Shown: in pieces, positions 21,519 through 31,579 of the stretch | Position numbering within the stretch: position 1 is the stretch's first letter | How the letters are laid out: the number at the start of each line of letters is the position of its first letter | Origin: Catonia carolina | Taxonomy: Eukaryota > Arthropoda > Insecta > Hemiptera > Achilidae | Assembly (NCBI GenBank): GCA_035578175.1 | Contig: JAQMRL010000014.1 | Location: forward strand, 18,521,895 to 18,585,894 | Length of the DNA: 64,000 nucleotides | Reading direction: 5' to 3' | Position numbers and translations under genes: made by a program | The notes under the pieces: model-generated | What the model was told of the DNA's origin: nothing | Databases searched by the model: none | The model's input: only the letters and a program-made list of their open reading frames with translations

Positions 21519-23013
21519 TTTTACTTTCTCTTGCCTATATGAATATAGCCTATAGAAATGAAACTACTGTCTTCATGTCGATTTTTCGGAATCGAGTTTT
21601 CACCGGATCTAAAGATTTTCAGACCCCTGAACCCAAAAACATGTTTCTAGCAATTTGTCTGTGGGTGTGTGTGTGTATGTGTGAACAGAATATCTCAAGA
21701 ACGGAACATTGTACAAACTTGCAACTTAAGTTACATACTACTACCGAACCCGATACGAACATTTTCATCAAAATCTGTGAAAAACGAAAGTAGTAGTTTA
21801 TCCGTGTAATTTTTCACTTTTTTGCAATTTCTTCAAAAACGGCTCCTACGATTTTTTTTAAATCGCCTCATTTACTACATTTTTTATGCTCTACAAGATA
21901 GGGTCGGCGCCATGTCTGCTGAAATTCTTGGTGAGGTTGTTTTCTCGTAAAAATTTTGTTTTTTTAAGATTGTGACTTTAATATGCATTTTAGCGCAAAA
22001 ATGTTTCTTATAAAAGTCGTAGAGAATTTAAAATGCTTCAACTTTTTTTCAGACATTTTCTTTATAACGCTTAGTTTAGCGGTTATTAGTAATTTTCTGT
22101 TTTTTTTCACGAAAACGTGTAAATAAATCGATTTTTTTAAAGATTTCAGCCTTAATATACATTTTACGTCAAAAAGTATAATCAAATTTATATTAAATTA
22201 AATGATCTACAACTTTTATTTAGAGCATTTTTCTCTACAGAGCCTAACTTAGCGTGAAAGAGTGATTTTCCGTATTTTTAAGCCAAACAGGTTGATTTTC
22301 ATTATGCGTCTTTCACTTATGATTAAAATTAGGTTATGTTTATTGAGGTTAGTTTTCTGTTTATTTCCAATATTTTATTACTAATGTTAGGTTTAATGAA
22401 TTCCCACTTAACTTTGTATTCCCTACTTCACAAACGATCAAAATTACCAGACAAAAATTACGCATATATTGTTCTCTTTTAAAACCTATATGGGCCTACT
22501 GGTCCCAAATTTATGGTTCAACCAAACCCTCTAACCTGCAACGAATTTAAGCATTCCAGTCAAAAACATCACGACTTATAGCAAAAGCACCTCTTTACGT
22601 CAGCAACAAAACCTTACATACAGGTTTGAAAACACCACTAGTACAAAATTCCATCGAATACCTACACAAACGCTTTCACGACAAGTCACACGAACACAAG
22701 AACCCACTGGTGCGTTCACTCTCTACCTTCCATTTACCTGATAATCCCGCTAGACGCCTTAAAAAAACACTGGAGTACAGACCTACTAATTTTATATACA
22801 AATTTTATTCTTGGGGAGGCACCCTACCCCTCTCATGCCAATCATTTCATTTACTTTATTATCATATTCATCACATTTGCTTGTTGCAAAATTTTACAAT
22901 TGTAAATAAAGAATTAAAACAAGAAAAAATAAAAGAAAAAAAATGTTAGGTTATATTGTTCAATTTTGCATTGAGAAGAGAAAGTTGTATGAGTGTTTCA
23001 CACCAGATTTATA
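21519..23013 (+). mobile_element. H element split by a LINE tail
   Basis: ACTTTCTCTTGCC at 21523-21535, short GT tract at 21662-21681, body to 22393. It resumes at 22953 and ends GAGAAGAGAAAGT with hairpin GTATGAGTGTTTCACAC and CAGATTTAT. Confidence 0.85.
22394..22941 (+). pseudogene. 5'-truncated Jockey-type LINE 3' end with target duplication
   Basis: Flanked by an 11 bp duplication AATGTTAGGTT (22383-22393 and 22942-22952) and ending in an A-rich tail. The coding part, with one stop, reads LLKPIWAYWSQIYGS, FQSKTSRLIAKAPLYVSNKT, then LVQNSIEYLHKRFHDKSHEH and PARRLKK. The 'KPIW.YG', 'QSKTLR', 'APWYVSN' and 'H.NPL' order is characteristic of the extreme C-terminus of Jockey-clade reverse transcriptases. 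The catalytic domain is absent, as expected from 5' truncation during target-primed insertion. A sister fragment with more of the same region lies at 60609-61317. Part of it is the 107-residue frame at 22626-22949. Confidence 0.8.
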
Positions 23014-23350
23014 ATGATAATGAACTATTTCAAAATAATTAGTGCATAAAATTTAATCCTGGTAGCCGCGTAGAGGCAAATCTGCAGAAGTTTAGTTGGA
23101 CGTTTTAATAAACGCTTACTAGCCGGACTTCCGCATTATTCCATTCTGAATGCATGATATTAAATTTAACTCTCTGAAAAGCCTTATTTGATCATGAATA
23201 ATAGGGACTAAGTACATCTCAAGTCCTCTGTAATTTCTACTACAATTCACCTGCTGTTACTAAATTGGTTTCACAATTTATAGATGTAAGGTGATAATAC
23301 TGTCTGGAAAAGGCTTAATATGTCTAAATTGAGCGATAATGTGTGATAAC
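23014..23350. other. unassigned sequence
   Basis: No recognised feature. Confidence 0.35.
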
Positions 23351-23362
23351 AATATTATATGA

Positions 23363-23557
23363 GCCAGCCGCATTGGCGTATTTGGTAACGTGCTCACCTC
23401 TCATCATGCGGTCGTGGGTTCGAATCCCGCTCAGGCAAGGCATATTGTCATACGTTGCAAAAAATCATTTCATCCTTCATTACACACAAAGTTACAATCC
23501 AACGTCGTCACTAATAACCATTGTAGTTGATGCGACGTTAAATAAAAAAAAAAAAAA
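23363..23557 (+). mobile_element. tRNA-derived SINE, tail type A, with target duplication
   Basis: A complete copy between 12 bp duplications AATATTATATGA (23351-23362 and 23558-23569). GCCAGCCGCATTGGCGTATT with an A-box-like segment, B box GGTTCGAATCC at 23418-23428, linker, palindromic tail (CAACGTCGTC ... GATGCGACGTTAAATAAA) and an A-run of 15. It is the best reference for the A-type tail. Confidence 0.95.
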
Positions 23558-23612
23558 AATATTATATGATAAAATCAAAATGTATATAGTTACAACACAC
23601 ATTTCTTAGTGA

Positions 23613-24835
23613 CTTTTACTCTCTCTTCTCTATATAAATACGAAGTGTGGCTATTAAAAAACGAGACTGACGTTGTAAAAAATTTTATTTTTATTATATA
23701 CATAATCACTAATCGTCACCTTCAATACACACTTCTTCTCTATCCCTACAACGCTCCATGCGCATTTTCCATTGTTGGAAACAGTGCTAGAAGCCATCTT
23801 CTGTCAGGTCCTTCAGGACACGTGCCGCTCAAAAATGTTTGAAATGAAGCTCGCAAAAATGTTTGTACTGACACTTTGTACGCGAATGAAAATGACCCAA
23901 AGTATTTGGAAATGATAGTAACATGTGATGAAACGTGGTTTTTTACTTATGATCCGCAAGTCAAAATTTAAAGCAATGATGATTGTTTTTTGATACCCAT
24001 GGGATTGAGTACCTTCACTGGGTTCCTAAAGTTCAAAAAATTATTCAATATTACTACCTTGAGGTTCTTTCTAAACTACGTCAAAGAGTAAGGAAAAAAC
24101 GCCCCGAAATGTGGAAGGACAAATCATGGGTTCCCCACCAAGACAATGCGCCAGATCATACCGCGTAATCTGTCAAGAGGTTCCTAGCCAAGAACAGGAT
24201 CTCAGTGTTAGAACATCCATTATATTCACCAGATCTTACACCATGTGACTTCTACCTGTTCCCTAAGGTAAAATCTGCATTAAAAGGGAAAAGATTTGAG
24301 TTTGTGGAAGCTGTAAAAGAGAAAGCGGCACGTGTCCTGAAGGAGCTGCAGAAGAGCTGCCAGCACTGTTTCCATACAATGGAAAATTCGCATGGAGCGT
24401 TGTAGGGATAGAGGAGTGTATATTGAAGGTGAAAATAAGTGATTAAGTATAAAATAAAAATAAAATTTTTTACAACGTGAGTCTCGTTATTTAATAGCCA
24501 CACCTCGCATATAGGAAGGAAGTATTATTTTCATTTGGATTTTTCACCGGATATAAACGTTTTGAGACCCTCTGAACCCAAAAACCATGTTTCTAACAAT
24601 TCGTCTGTTTCGCAGGCGTGCGCGCGCGCGTGTGTTTGTGAACAAAATATCTCATGAACGGAATATTGTACGAACTTGAAACTTAAAACTTTAGTTAGGT
24701 ACTGCTAGAGGTACTGATAAGAGCATTTTCATCAAAACTGGTCAACCGGAAGTAGTAGTTTATTCGAATCATTTTTTCACTTTTTTGCGATTTTCTCAAA
24801 AACAACTTTTACGTTTTATTAAAATCGTATATAAT
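23613..24835 (+). mobile_element. H element split by a fold-back mariner
   Basis: The first 28 bp (ACTCTCTCTTCTCTATATAAATA) precede the mariner. After it the copy resumes at 24510 (TATAGGAAGGAAGTATT), carries a GC/GT tract at 24616-24639 and stops in the body at about 24835. The 3' half is missing. Confidence 0.75.
23641..24507 (+). mobile_element. fold-back mariner, copy 2
   Basis: Inserted at a TA (23639-23640) inside an H copy. The left arm 23641-23829 is the inverse of about 24325-24507. At the junction the inverted arm meets a forward segment CTCAAAAATGTTTGAAATGA (23828-23847); the same junction occurs in copy 3. The coding remnant reads TCDETWFFTYDP, HQDNAPDHTA, YSPDLTPCDFYLFPKVKSAL and is broken. 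The frames at 23609, 23983, 24205 and 24252 are parts of it. Confidence 0.85.
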
Positions 24836-25022
24836 GCCTTGCTGTGTGTCCGTGAAAATTAAACGCGACTGGCCACCCTTATGTTTGCGAAAAATACGTT
24901 TGGTTTACCGGATAGTATTTTAATACAGGAATTAGTGCTTATCTTAAATTTGTGTCCGTGAGAGATTCAGTGAGATTTGTTAGCTTGCGTTTGTATTAAT
25001 AACGATAGTACTGTAACGTAGT
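24836..25022. other. unassigned sequence
   Basis: Higher GC than the surroundings (around 24840-24910) but no supported gene. Confidence 0.3.
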
Positions 25023-25230
25023 AGGGTCTGGCTGTATAGTGAATTCCATTAGTTCCAGAAGAGATTACTCTGACTAGTGTCATTTACATGTTTACTTCTC
25101 CTGTTTTTGAATACCTCAGCCGTATAAAATTGGCTGACCATGTGATAAAAAACAGAGCTATTTTTTGCAACCGTAAATCTAGTAAATTAGATGGAAATAA
25201 TTTAACACTCCACCTGCCTCTTATGGGCAA
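25023..25230 (-). mobile_element. element B, partial
   Basis: Reverse orientation, from GGGTCTGGCTGTATAGTGAA to CCACCTGCCTCTTATGGGC. It covers the first half of the element; the part near the AAC-rich end is missing. Confidence 0.75.
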
Positions 25231-25867
25231 CTTGCTCATTGAAATCGGTTAAAATACGATTCAATGGTAATGAAGTGTTTCAATGAAGTGATGTAAAAGA
25301 AGGAAAGGTAAACCCAAGACTAGATTTTTTGAGGTTGTTACACAGAATACAGTCTTAGAATAAAGAACTGAAGTAGGGGAACGTTGGATAGAGATATCTG
25401 GAAGCATTTACTGGAGAAGGTCAGGACTCACATGTAGTTGTAACACAAGCAAAGAAGAGAAAGAAAACGACAGAATCTAATCCATTAAGGTGAAAAATTT
25501 ATTTAAAGAGAAATATTCAGCAGCGATAAGGTATTTTTAATGTGAAAAGCAACGTAATTTGTTACTTTGTGTGAATAAACGTCAAAGCGTCACCGGCAAA
25601 TCCTCTGCAAAACTTTATACTGGGAAAACAAAGCGCTAGGTTTTACAGAAACAAAAGCTGAAACTTTAGATCGGTTGGCGAATGTGATTTTATATTGCCG
25701 TACATTCATTATCCTTTTAAGACTGCGTTGGCTTTTCCTTATACGCCAATCATGTTCTCTCTTTCTCTTTATGCCCCTCTCACACCCCTTTACTTATACT
25801 CCCACTACACTCCCCTTAAACACATTAAATAACCCATCTACCATTTCCTTCATTACACAATCTTTCT
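25231..25867. other. unassigned sequence
   Basis: No recognised repeat. The 64-residue frame at 25675-25869 is low-complexity and unsupported. Confidence 0.35.
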
Positions 25868-26110
25868 AATATTTTTATTTTCTCCTGCCCAATTTATGAA
25901 ATAGTGATCAAAAATGCAATTTTTATCTCGACTTCTCCAAATCGAATGTGTGTGCGTGCGCGTGTGTGTGTGTGTGTGTGAATGTATGCCAGCTTGTATC
26001 TGTGTATATTGTTATGTGTGTGAACAAACAAATCTCAAAATGTAACACGCTATCAACTTAAAACTTGAAACTTACTGTCGATTTCTTTATTATAGATACC
26101 CGAGTTTGAA
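25868..26110 (+). mobile_element. old, divergent H-related fragment
   Basis: TTTCTCCTGCCCAATTTATG, a remnant of the AATCGA block, a GT/GC microsatellite at 25947-25980, then GTGAACAAACAAATCTCAAA and CAACTTAAAACTTGAAACTT follow the H order at low identity. It looks like an older subfamily. Confidence 0.5.
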
Positions 26111-26215
26111 GCCTTGTTTCTTCAAAATCACTTATTCAATTTTAACGTAATATATACCAAAATTTAGCAAATTTCAATCCGTGTTGTTACATGTCGGTTT
26201 CGTATTTTTAAAGTT

Positions 26216-26645
26216 TTTTACTTTCTCTTGCCTATATAAATATATAGAAATAGAAGTATTGTTTTCATATCGATTTTTCACCGGATCTACAGGTTTTCAG
26301 ACCCCCCCTGAACCCAAAAAACATATTTTTAGCGATTGGTCTGTATGTGTGTATGTGCGTGCGCGCGCGCGTAAACAAAATATCTCAAGAACGGAACGTC
26401 CGGTTTAAACCACTCTTGCCATATTATATCACCCTCCATTATTTGGGAGAACGAAACCGAAAGAAGTAGTAAATTCGTGTCATTTTACACTTTTTTGCGA
26501 TTTTCTCAAAAATGGCTTTTACGATTATTTTAAAAATTGCCTCATTTACAAATTTTTTATTCTCTACAAGATAGGGTAGGCGCTATGTCTCCTGAAATTC
26601 TTAGGGCGGTTGTTTTCTCGTAAAAAAATTACTAATTTTCGTAAA
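26216..26645 (+). mobile_element. H element, 5' half
   Basis: ACTTTCTCTTGCC at 26220-26232 and short GT/GC tract at about 26345-26372. A segment around the ACTTGAAACTT block is missing (about 26400-26465). The body is lost after about 26645, where a LINE remnant follows. Confidence 0.75.
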
Positions 26646-26689
26646 AAACTAATTTTCTCAGGCAAAACGTGGTGTCTTTTTTTTCTAAT

Positions 26690-27700
26690 TGTTTCCATTA
26701 ATCGTTCATAAGAATCAAACAGCTGTTTTGAGAATTGAGGGGTACGAAAAAGAAGCTGCGGTAAGAAAAAGTATACGACAAGGAATTTGTCGTAACCATT
26801 GTAACCATTACTTTTTTAATTTATATATAAAAAATGCTATAAATAATGAAGTGAAGGAAAAATTTGACGCAGGAATAAAAATTCAAGGAAAACAATAATA
26901 ATGCTATGATTCGCCAATAATATCATAGTATTAGCTGAGAAAAAGAAAGAACTAGAGGATATCTTAAATGGAATGAATGGATGAGATCATGAGAAAGGAT
27001 TACTTCATGAAAATTAATAAGAACAAAACGAAAATGTTGTGCAGTAGCAAGAGTGGTTTATAGGAGATGAGAAATTTAAAAGTAGACAACGAAAACATAC
27101 AGGAAGTTGGGGGATTCTGCTATCTAGGGAGTAAAATAACAGAGGATGGTAAAAGTACAAGTGATATCAAAAAAAGGATTGTTCAAGCTAGAAAAGCCTT
27201 TGAAATTAAAAACAGCTTACTGACTACAAACATTGATTTACAGATTAGGAAATATTTCTTAAAACATTATATTTAGAGTGTAGATGTAGGCTACATTATG
27301 TTTAGAGTGTATTATGTTTGAGTGAAACGTGGGTGATAGGGGCTGTAGAAAGAAAGAGGATAGAAGTTTATAAAACGTGGTGTTATAAGAAATGTTAAAG
27401 AGTAGGTGGGTGGACGAAAAAAGTAATTTATTCTTGGAAGAGTGGATAAAAGAAGTATATGGAAACATCTTACCAAAAGAAAATAGACTAGGGGGGCATA
27501 TCTTAAGACATCCAGGTATAGTTCTAGAAATAATGGAGGGTGATAATGAAGGAGTAAATTGAAGACGGAGGCAAAGGTAAGAATATTTTTAAAGCAAATT
27601 ACAAAAGATGTAGGGTGTTGCAAGTATGTAGATAAGAAACGACTTGCGCAAGATAGAAAGCTTGGAGAACTCCATCAAACAAATCGAGAGACTGATGATA
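26690..27700 (+). pseudogene. LINE reverse transcriptase remnant (family shared with 33288-34022)
   Basis: The frame is broken by several shifts and stops. Recognisable pieces are GYEKEAAVRKSIRQGICRNH, NLYIKNAINNEVKEKFDAGIKIQG, then KKELEDILNGM, NENIQEVGGFCYLGSKITED, KRIVQARKAFEIKNSLLTTN and the end TKDVGCCKYVDKKRLAQDRK. The order corresponds to the reverse-transcriptase fingers/palm and the thumb region of non-LTR elements; the FADD block is destroyed here. The 3' end is CATCAAACAAATCGAGAGACTGATGATAAA, immediately followed by an H copy. I lean towards an RTE-like element but this is uncertain. Confidence 0.65.
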
Positions 27701-27703
27701 AAA

Positions 27704-28725
27704 AATCTGGTGTGAAACATTCACACTTTTTTCTCTTGCCAATGCAAATAATTAATAATATAACCTAACATTAGTAATGAAACATAAGATATAAACAAAA
27801 AAACTAATCTCAATAAACATAACTTAATTTTAATCATGAGTAAAAGACGCAAAATGAAAATTAACCTCAGTTTGGCTTAAAAATACGGAGGATCACTCTT
27901 TCACGCTAAACTAGACTCTTTAGAGAAACATTCATAAACAAAAGTTGTAGATCTTTTAATTTCCTATAAATTTGATTATATACACTTTTGTTGTAAAATG
28001 CGTGCTAAGGCTGAAATCATTAAAAAATCGATTTTTTACACGATTCATGAGAAAAACACAGAAAATCGCTAATTACCTTTAAACTAACCGTTATAAAAAA
28101 AAGTTTTAAATAAAAGTTGTAGAATTTTAAATTCTCTACAACTTTTATTACATATATTTTTGTGCTTAAATTCACATTAAAGCCGCAATCTTAAAAAAAA
28201 CAATTTTTGTTTACGAGAAAAAAGCCTCCCCAAGAATTTCAGCAGACATGACGCCTACCATATCGTGTAGAGCATAAAAAGAATTAGTAAATGAGGCAAT
28301 TTAAAAAAAATCGTAGAAGCCGTTTTTGAGAAAATCGCAAAAAAGTGAAAAATTACACGAATAAACTACTACTTCCGGATGACCTCTTTTGATAGAAATG
28401 TTTGTGTCAGATCCTCTAGTGGTATGTAACTTAAGTTTCAAGTTTACACAATTTTCCGTTCTTGAGATGTTTTGTTCGCACACACACACACACACACGCA
28501 CGCACGCGCACACACACACGCACCTACACGCACGCGCACGCGCGCGCGCGCGCACACACACATACACACACACACACACGAGTCGCTAAAAACACGCTTT
28601 TTTGGGTTCAGGGGATCTGGAAACGTGTAGATCGGGTTAAAACTTGATTTCGAAAAATCGATATGAAAACAATAGGCCTACTTTCCTATCTATAGTATAT
28701 TCATATAGGCAATAGAGAGTAAAAA
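27704..28725 (-). mobile_element. full-length H element, reverse
   Basis: ATCTGGTGTGAAACATTCACAC at 27707-27728, full body, long CA/CG microsatellite at 28478-28580, and GGCAATAGAGAGT at 28708-28720 before AAAAA. The frames at 28301-28647 are microsatellite translations. Confidence 0.87.
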
Positions 28726-29116
28726 GTAAATTAATAAAACGAAAATCATTTTATAAATTATGATTGAGAAAGTACTATTATTATAGAAAGAAGAAATATT
28801 CTAAATTTACTTAGTGGAAAACAGTTTTAACGGAAGGGGAACAATATCACCCAGATTATTTTAGAAACATTTTTTACACACTTTAAGACAATTTTCAAAA
28901 CAACATAATTTAGTTAATTAGTTTAATTTAATATACAATTTCAACTGTTTATAATGATTAAATCACAAACGATCATTGGCGGTTATTACAATGATAGAAA
29001 ACGGACTGGTAGATATTAACTAAAATAATGAACTGGTGAATTATTGAAACCGCATATTTTCAAGCGAGAACAGTATAACAATATAAACCACAGTTTCCGC
29101 GAAACCAAACCGTACG

Positions 29117-29156
<40 letters not shown>

Positions 29157-29454
29157 AAGCGTAAATGATGAAACAGGATGCTAGTTGTTCAAACGGAACA
29201 TGTAGTCCTTAAAAATGTATCTCCGTTGCGTACATTCATGCATGTATGAATACGAATATGCTTACATATAAACAAACATTAGATTCCGCGTCTACATGTA
29301 TTTAATTAAATTACACAACAAAATATGTTGAGTACGGTGTATTAAAATTGTACAAATACTCAACAACTGTTATTTCCGGATTGACTTAATTAGATGTAAT
29401 AAGGATATTTAGAATTCTGGATAATACAGAGAATTAATAATGGAAATATTTTGC
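28726..29454. other. unassigned AT-rich sequence with a TA microsatellite
   Basis: A (TA)n tract of about 18 units spans 29117-29152. The remainder shows no coding or repeat structure. Confidence 0.45.
29117..29152. repeat. (TA)n microsatellite
   Basis: Uninterrupted alternating TA. Confidence 0.95.
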
Positions 29455-29927
29455 GTAAAACATTCACTTGACTTTCTCTTGCCAATGCAAATACAGAACT
29501 ATATAACCTAATTTTAAACATGAATGAATGATGCAAAATAAAAAACAACCTTAGTTTGGCTTAATAATACGGAAAATCACTGTTTCACCCTAAACTAGGC
29601 CCAGTAGAGAAAAATGCTATAAATAAAAGTTGTAGATCTTTTAATTCCCTATACATTTTATTATATACACTTTTGTCGTGAATTGCACACTAAGCCTGGA
29701 ATCTTTAAAAAAAATATATATTTTCTACGGAAATTTTTAAGAAATGTTTAAAATAAAAGTTGTAGATTTTTAAATAGTCTAAAACTTTATTACATACAGT
29801 TTTGCGCTAAAATGCATATTAATGCCGGAATCTTGAAAACAAACAAAAAATTGTTTTACGAGAAGACAGCCTTTCCAAGAATTTTAGCAGACAATGCGCC
29901 TACCCTATCAAGTAGAGCATAAAAATC
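29455..29927 (-). mobile_element. H element, 3' half, reverse
   Basis: Hairpin end decayed (TTGCGTAAAACATTCACTTG), then ACTTTCTCTTGCC and the body as far as AGTAGAGCATAAA. At that point another H copy begins with AATCTGGTGTG. Confidence 0.78.
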
Positions 29928-30640
29928 TGGTGTGAAACACTCAGACGACTTTCTCTTTCCAATGCAAGTAATGGCACAATATAACCAAACGTTAGTAATA
30001 AAACTTTAGACATAAACAAAAAACTAACCTCAATTCAATAAACATAGCCTAATTTTAATCATGGGTGAAAGACGCAAAATGAATATCAACGTAAGTTTGG
30101 CTTAAAATACGGAAAATCACTCTTTCACGCTAAATTAGGCTCCGTAAAGAAAAATGTTTTAATTAAAAGTTGTAGATCTTTTAATTTCCTATAAATTTGA
30201 TTATATACACTTTTGTCGTAAAATGCATACTAAGGCTGAAATCTTAAATAAACTATTTTTTTATAGATTTTCATGATGGAAAAACAAAAATCACTACTAA
30301 ACTAAGCGTTACTCAAAGAAATGTTTTAATAAAAGTTGTAGATTTTTAAATTGTCTACAACTTTTATTGTATATTTTTGCGCTAAAATACCTACATTTTA
30401 AAAAAAACCTGCTGCATTCTTAAAAAAACCAATTTTTTTTACGAGAGAAAAAACCTCCCCAAGAATATCAGCACACATGGCGCCCTACTTTATTGTGTAG
30501 AACATAAAAAATGTAGTATATGAGGCAATTTTTAAAAAAATCGTAGGAGACGTTTTTAAGAAAATCGCAAAAAAGTGAAAAATGACACGAATAAACTACT
30601 ACTTCCGGTTGGCCAATTTTTATAAAAAATGTTCTTGTGG
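29928..30640 (-). mobile_element. H element, left arm of a head-to-head pair
   Basis: Hairpin AATCTGGTGTGAAACACTCAGAC at the left. The body continues to CCAATTTTTATAAAAAATGTTC (about 30635) without reaching the microsatellite, then switches strand. Confidence 0.8.
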
Positions 30641-31065
30641 ACAACTTTTATTTCAAACATTTTTTAGTATAATCCTTAGTTTAGCGGTAATTGGCGATTT
30701 TCTGTGTTTTTTCACGAAAATGTGTAACAAAAAAAATCAATTTTTTTTAAAGCTATCAGCCATTTTACGACAAAAGTGTCTATAATCAAATTTATAGGAA
30801 ATTAAAAAATCTAAAACTTTTATTTAGAACATTTTTCTCTACAGAGGCTAGTTTAAACGTAGCGTGAAAGAGTGATTTTCCGTATTTTTAAGCCAAACTG
30901 AATTTGATTTTCATTTTGCGTCTTTAACTCATGATTAAAATTATATTATGTTTACTGAGGTTAGTTTTTTTGTTTATTTCTAATGTTTTATTACTAATGT
31001 CAGGTTATATTTATCAATATTTGTATTGGCAAGAGAAAGTTGTGTGAGTGTTTCACACCAGATTT
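30641..31065 (+). mobile_element. H element, right arm of a head-to-head pair
   Basis: Starts abruptly at ACAACTTTTATTTCAAAC in module A of the body. It runs forward to GGCAAGAGAAAGT, hairpin GTGTGAGTGTTTCACAC and CAGATTTT. With the left arm it forms a ~424 bp inverted duplication with hairpin ends pointing outward on both sides. Confidence 0.8.
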
Positions 31066-31110
31066 TGTTGTTAATTATTAATTACTTAAAACATGTTCAC
31101 TTATTTTAGG

Positions 31111-31314
31111 TTAATTGCCAATCTTATTAAAGCAACTCAAAAACTTTTCGAACTCATCTGGAAGTATTAAAAATCTTTTTGACTCATCCTCAAGAAGATT
31201 GGAAATAATGTATGAAATTTTCCGTGATCTTTTTGTATTAATGCTATGAACCCATAAACGTTTTTCCTTTTTTCTCTTCCTCATCAGCACAATACGCGCT
31301 ATTACAAGGAGTTC
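31111..31314 (-). pseudogene. PIF/Harbinger-like transposase N-terminal fragment
   Basis: The minus-strand reading gives LLVIARIVLMRKRKKEKRLW, then VHSINTKRSRKISYIISNLL and EDESKRFLILPDEFEKFL, ending at a stop (31111-31113). The basic run followed by 'LWVHSINTKR', a short spacer and 'DES.RF...P..F..FL' follows the N-terminal pattern of PIF/Harbinger DDE nucleases. About 65 residues remain and the catalytic domain is absent. Upstream on the minus strand (to about 31560) lies GC-richer sequence with ACGTCTC/GAGACG repeats that could be the element's 5' end. The right side is cut by the TTAA transposon. Confidence 0.5.
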
Positions 31315-31579
31315 CTAATCGGAAGAAAGGTCCATGGTAAAATACCATTAAAGCAAAGTAACAGAATTAACTTTAAAAACTACGACGAAACAACCACCAC
31401 TACAGTTTGAAACAAAGAGAGACGCTCTCTGGGAGGGCAACACAAGTCACAAACCAGACTGAAAGAGACGTATTTTGTGTGCTCCTTTACACCGTTCCGT
31501 CACGGTCACGTCTCCAACCGTCTCCGTGCTGTATAGAGACGTGACGTAACAGAACGAATTCAGTTTGCTCGCTCTTTAA

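Noticed and set aside
23363..23440. A functional tRNA gene
   Set aside because: A and B boxes are present, but the acceptor stem does not close, and the same head recurs with SINE tails and target duplications.
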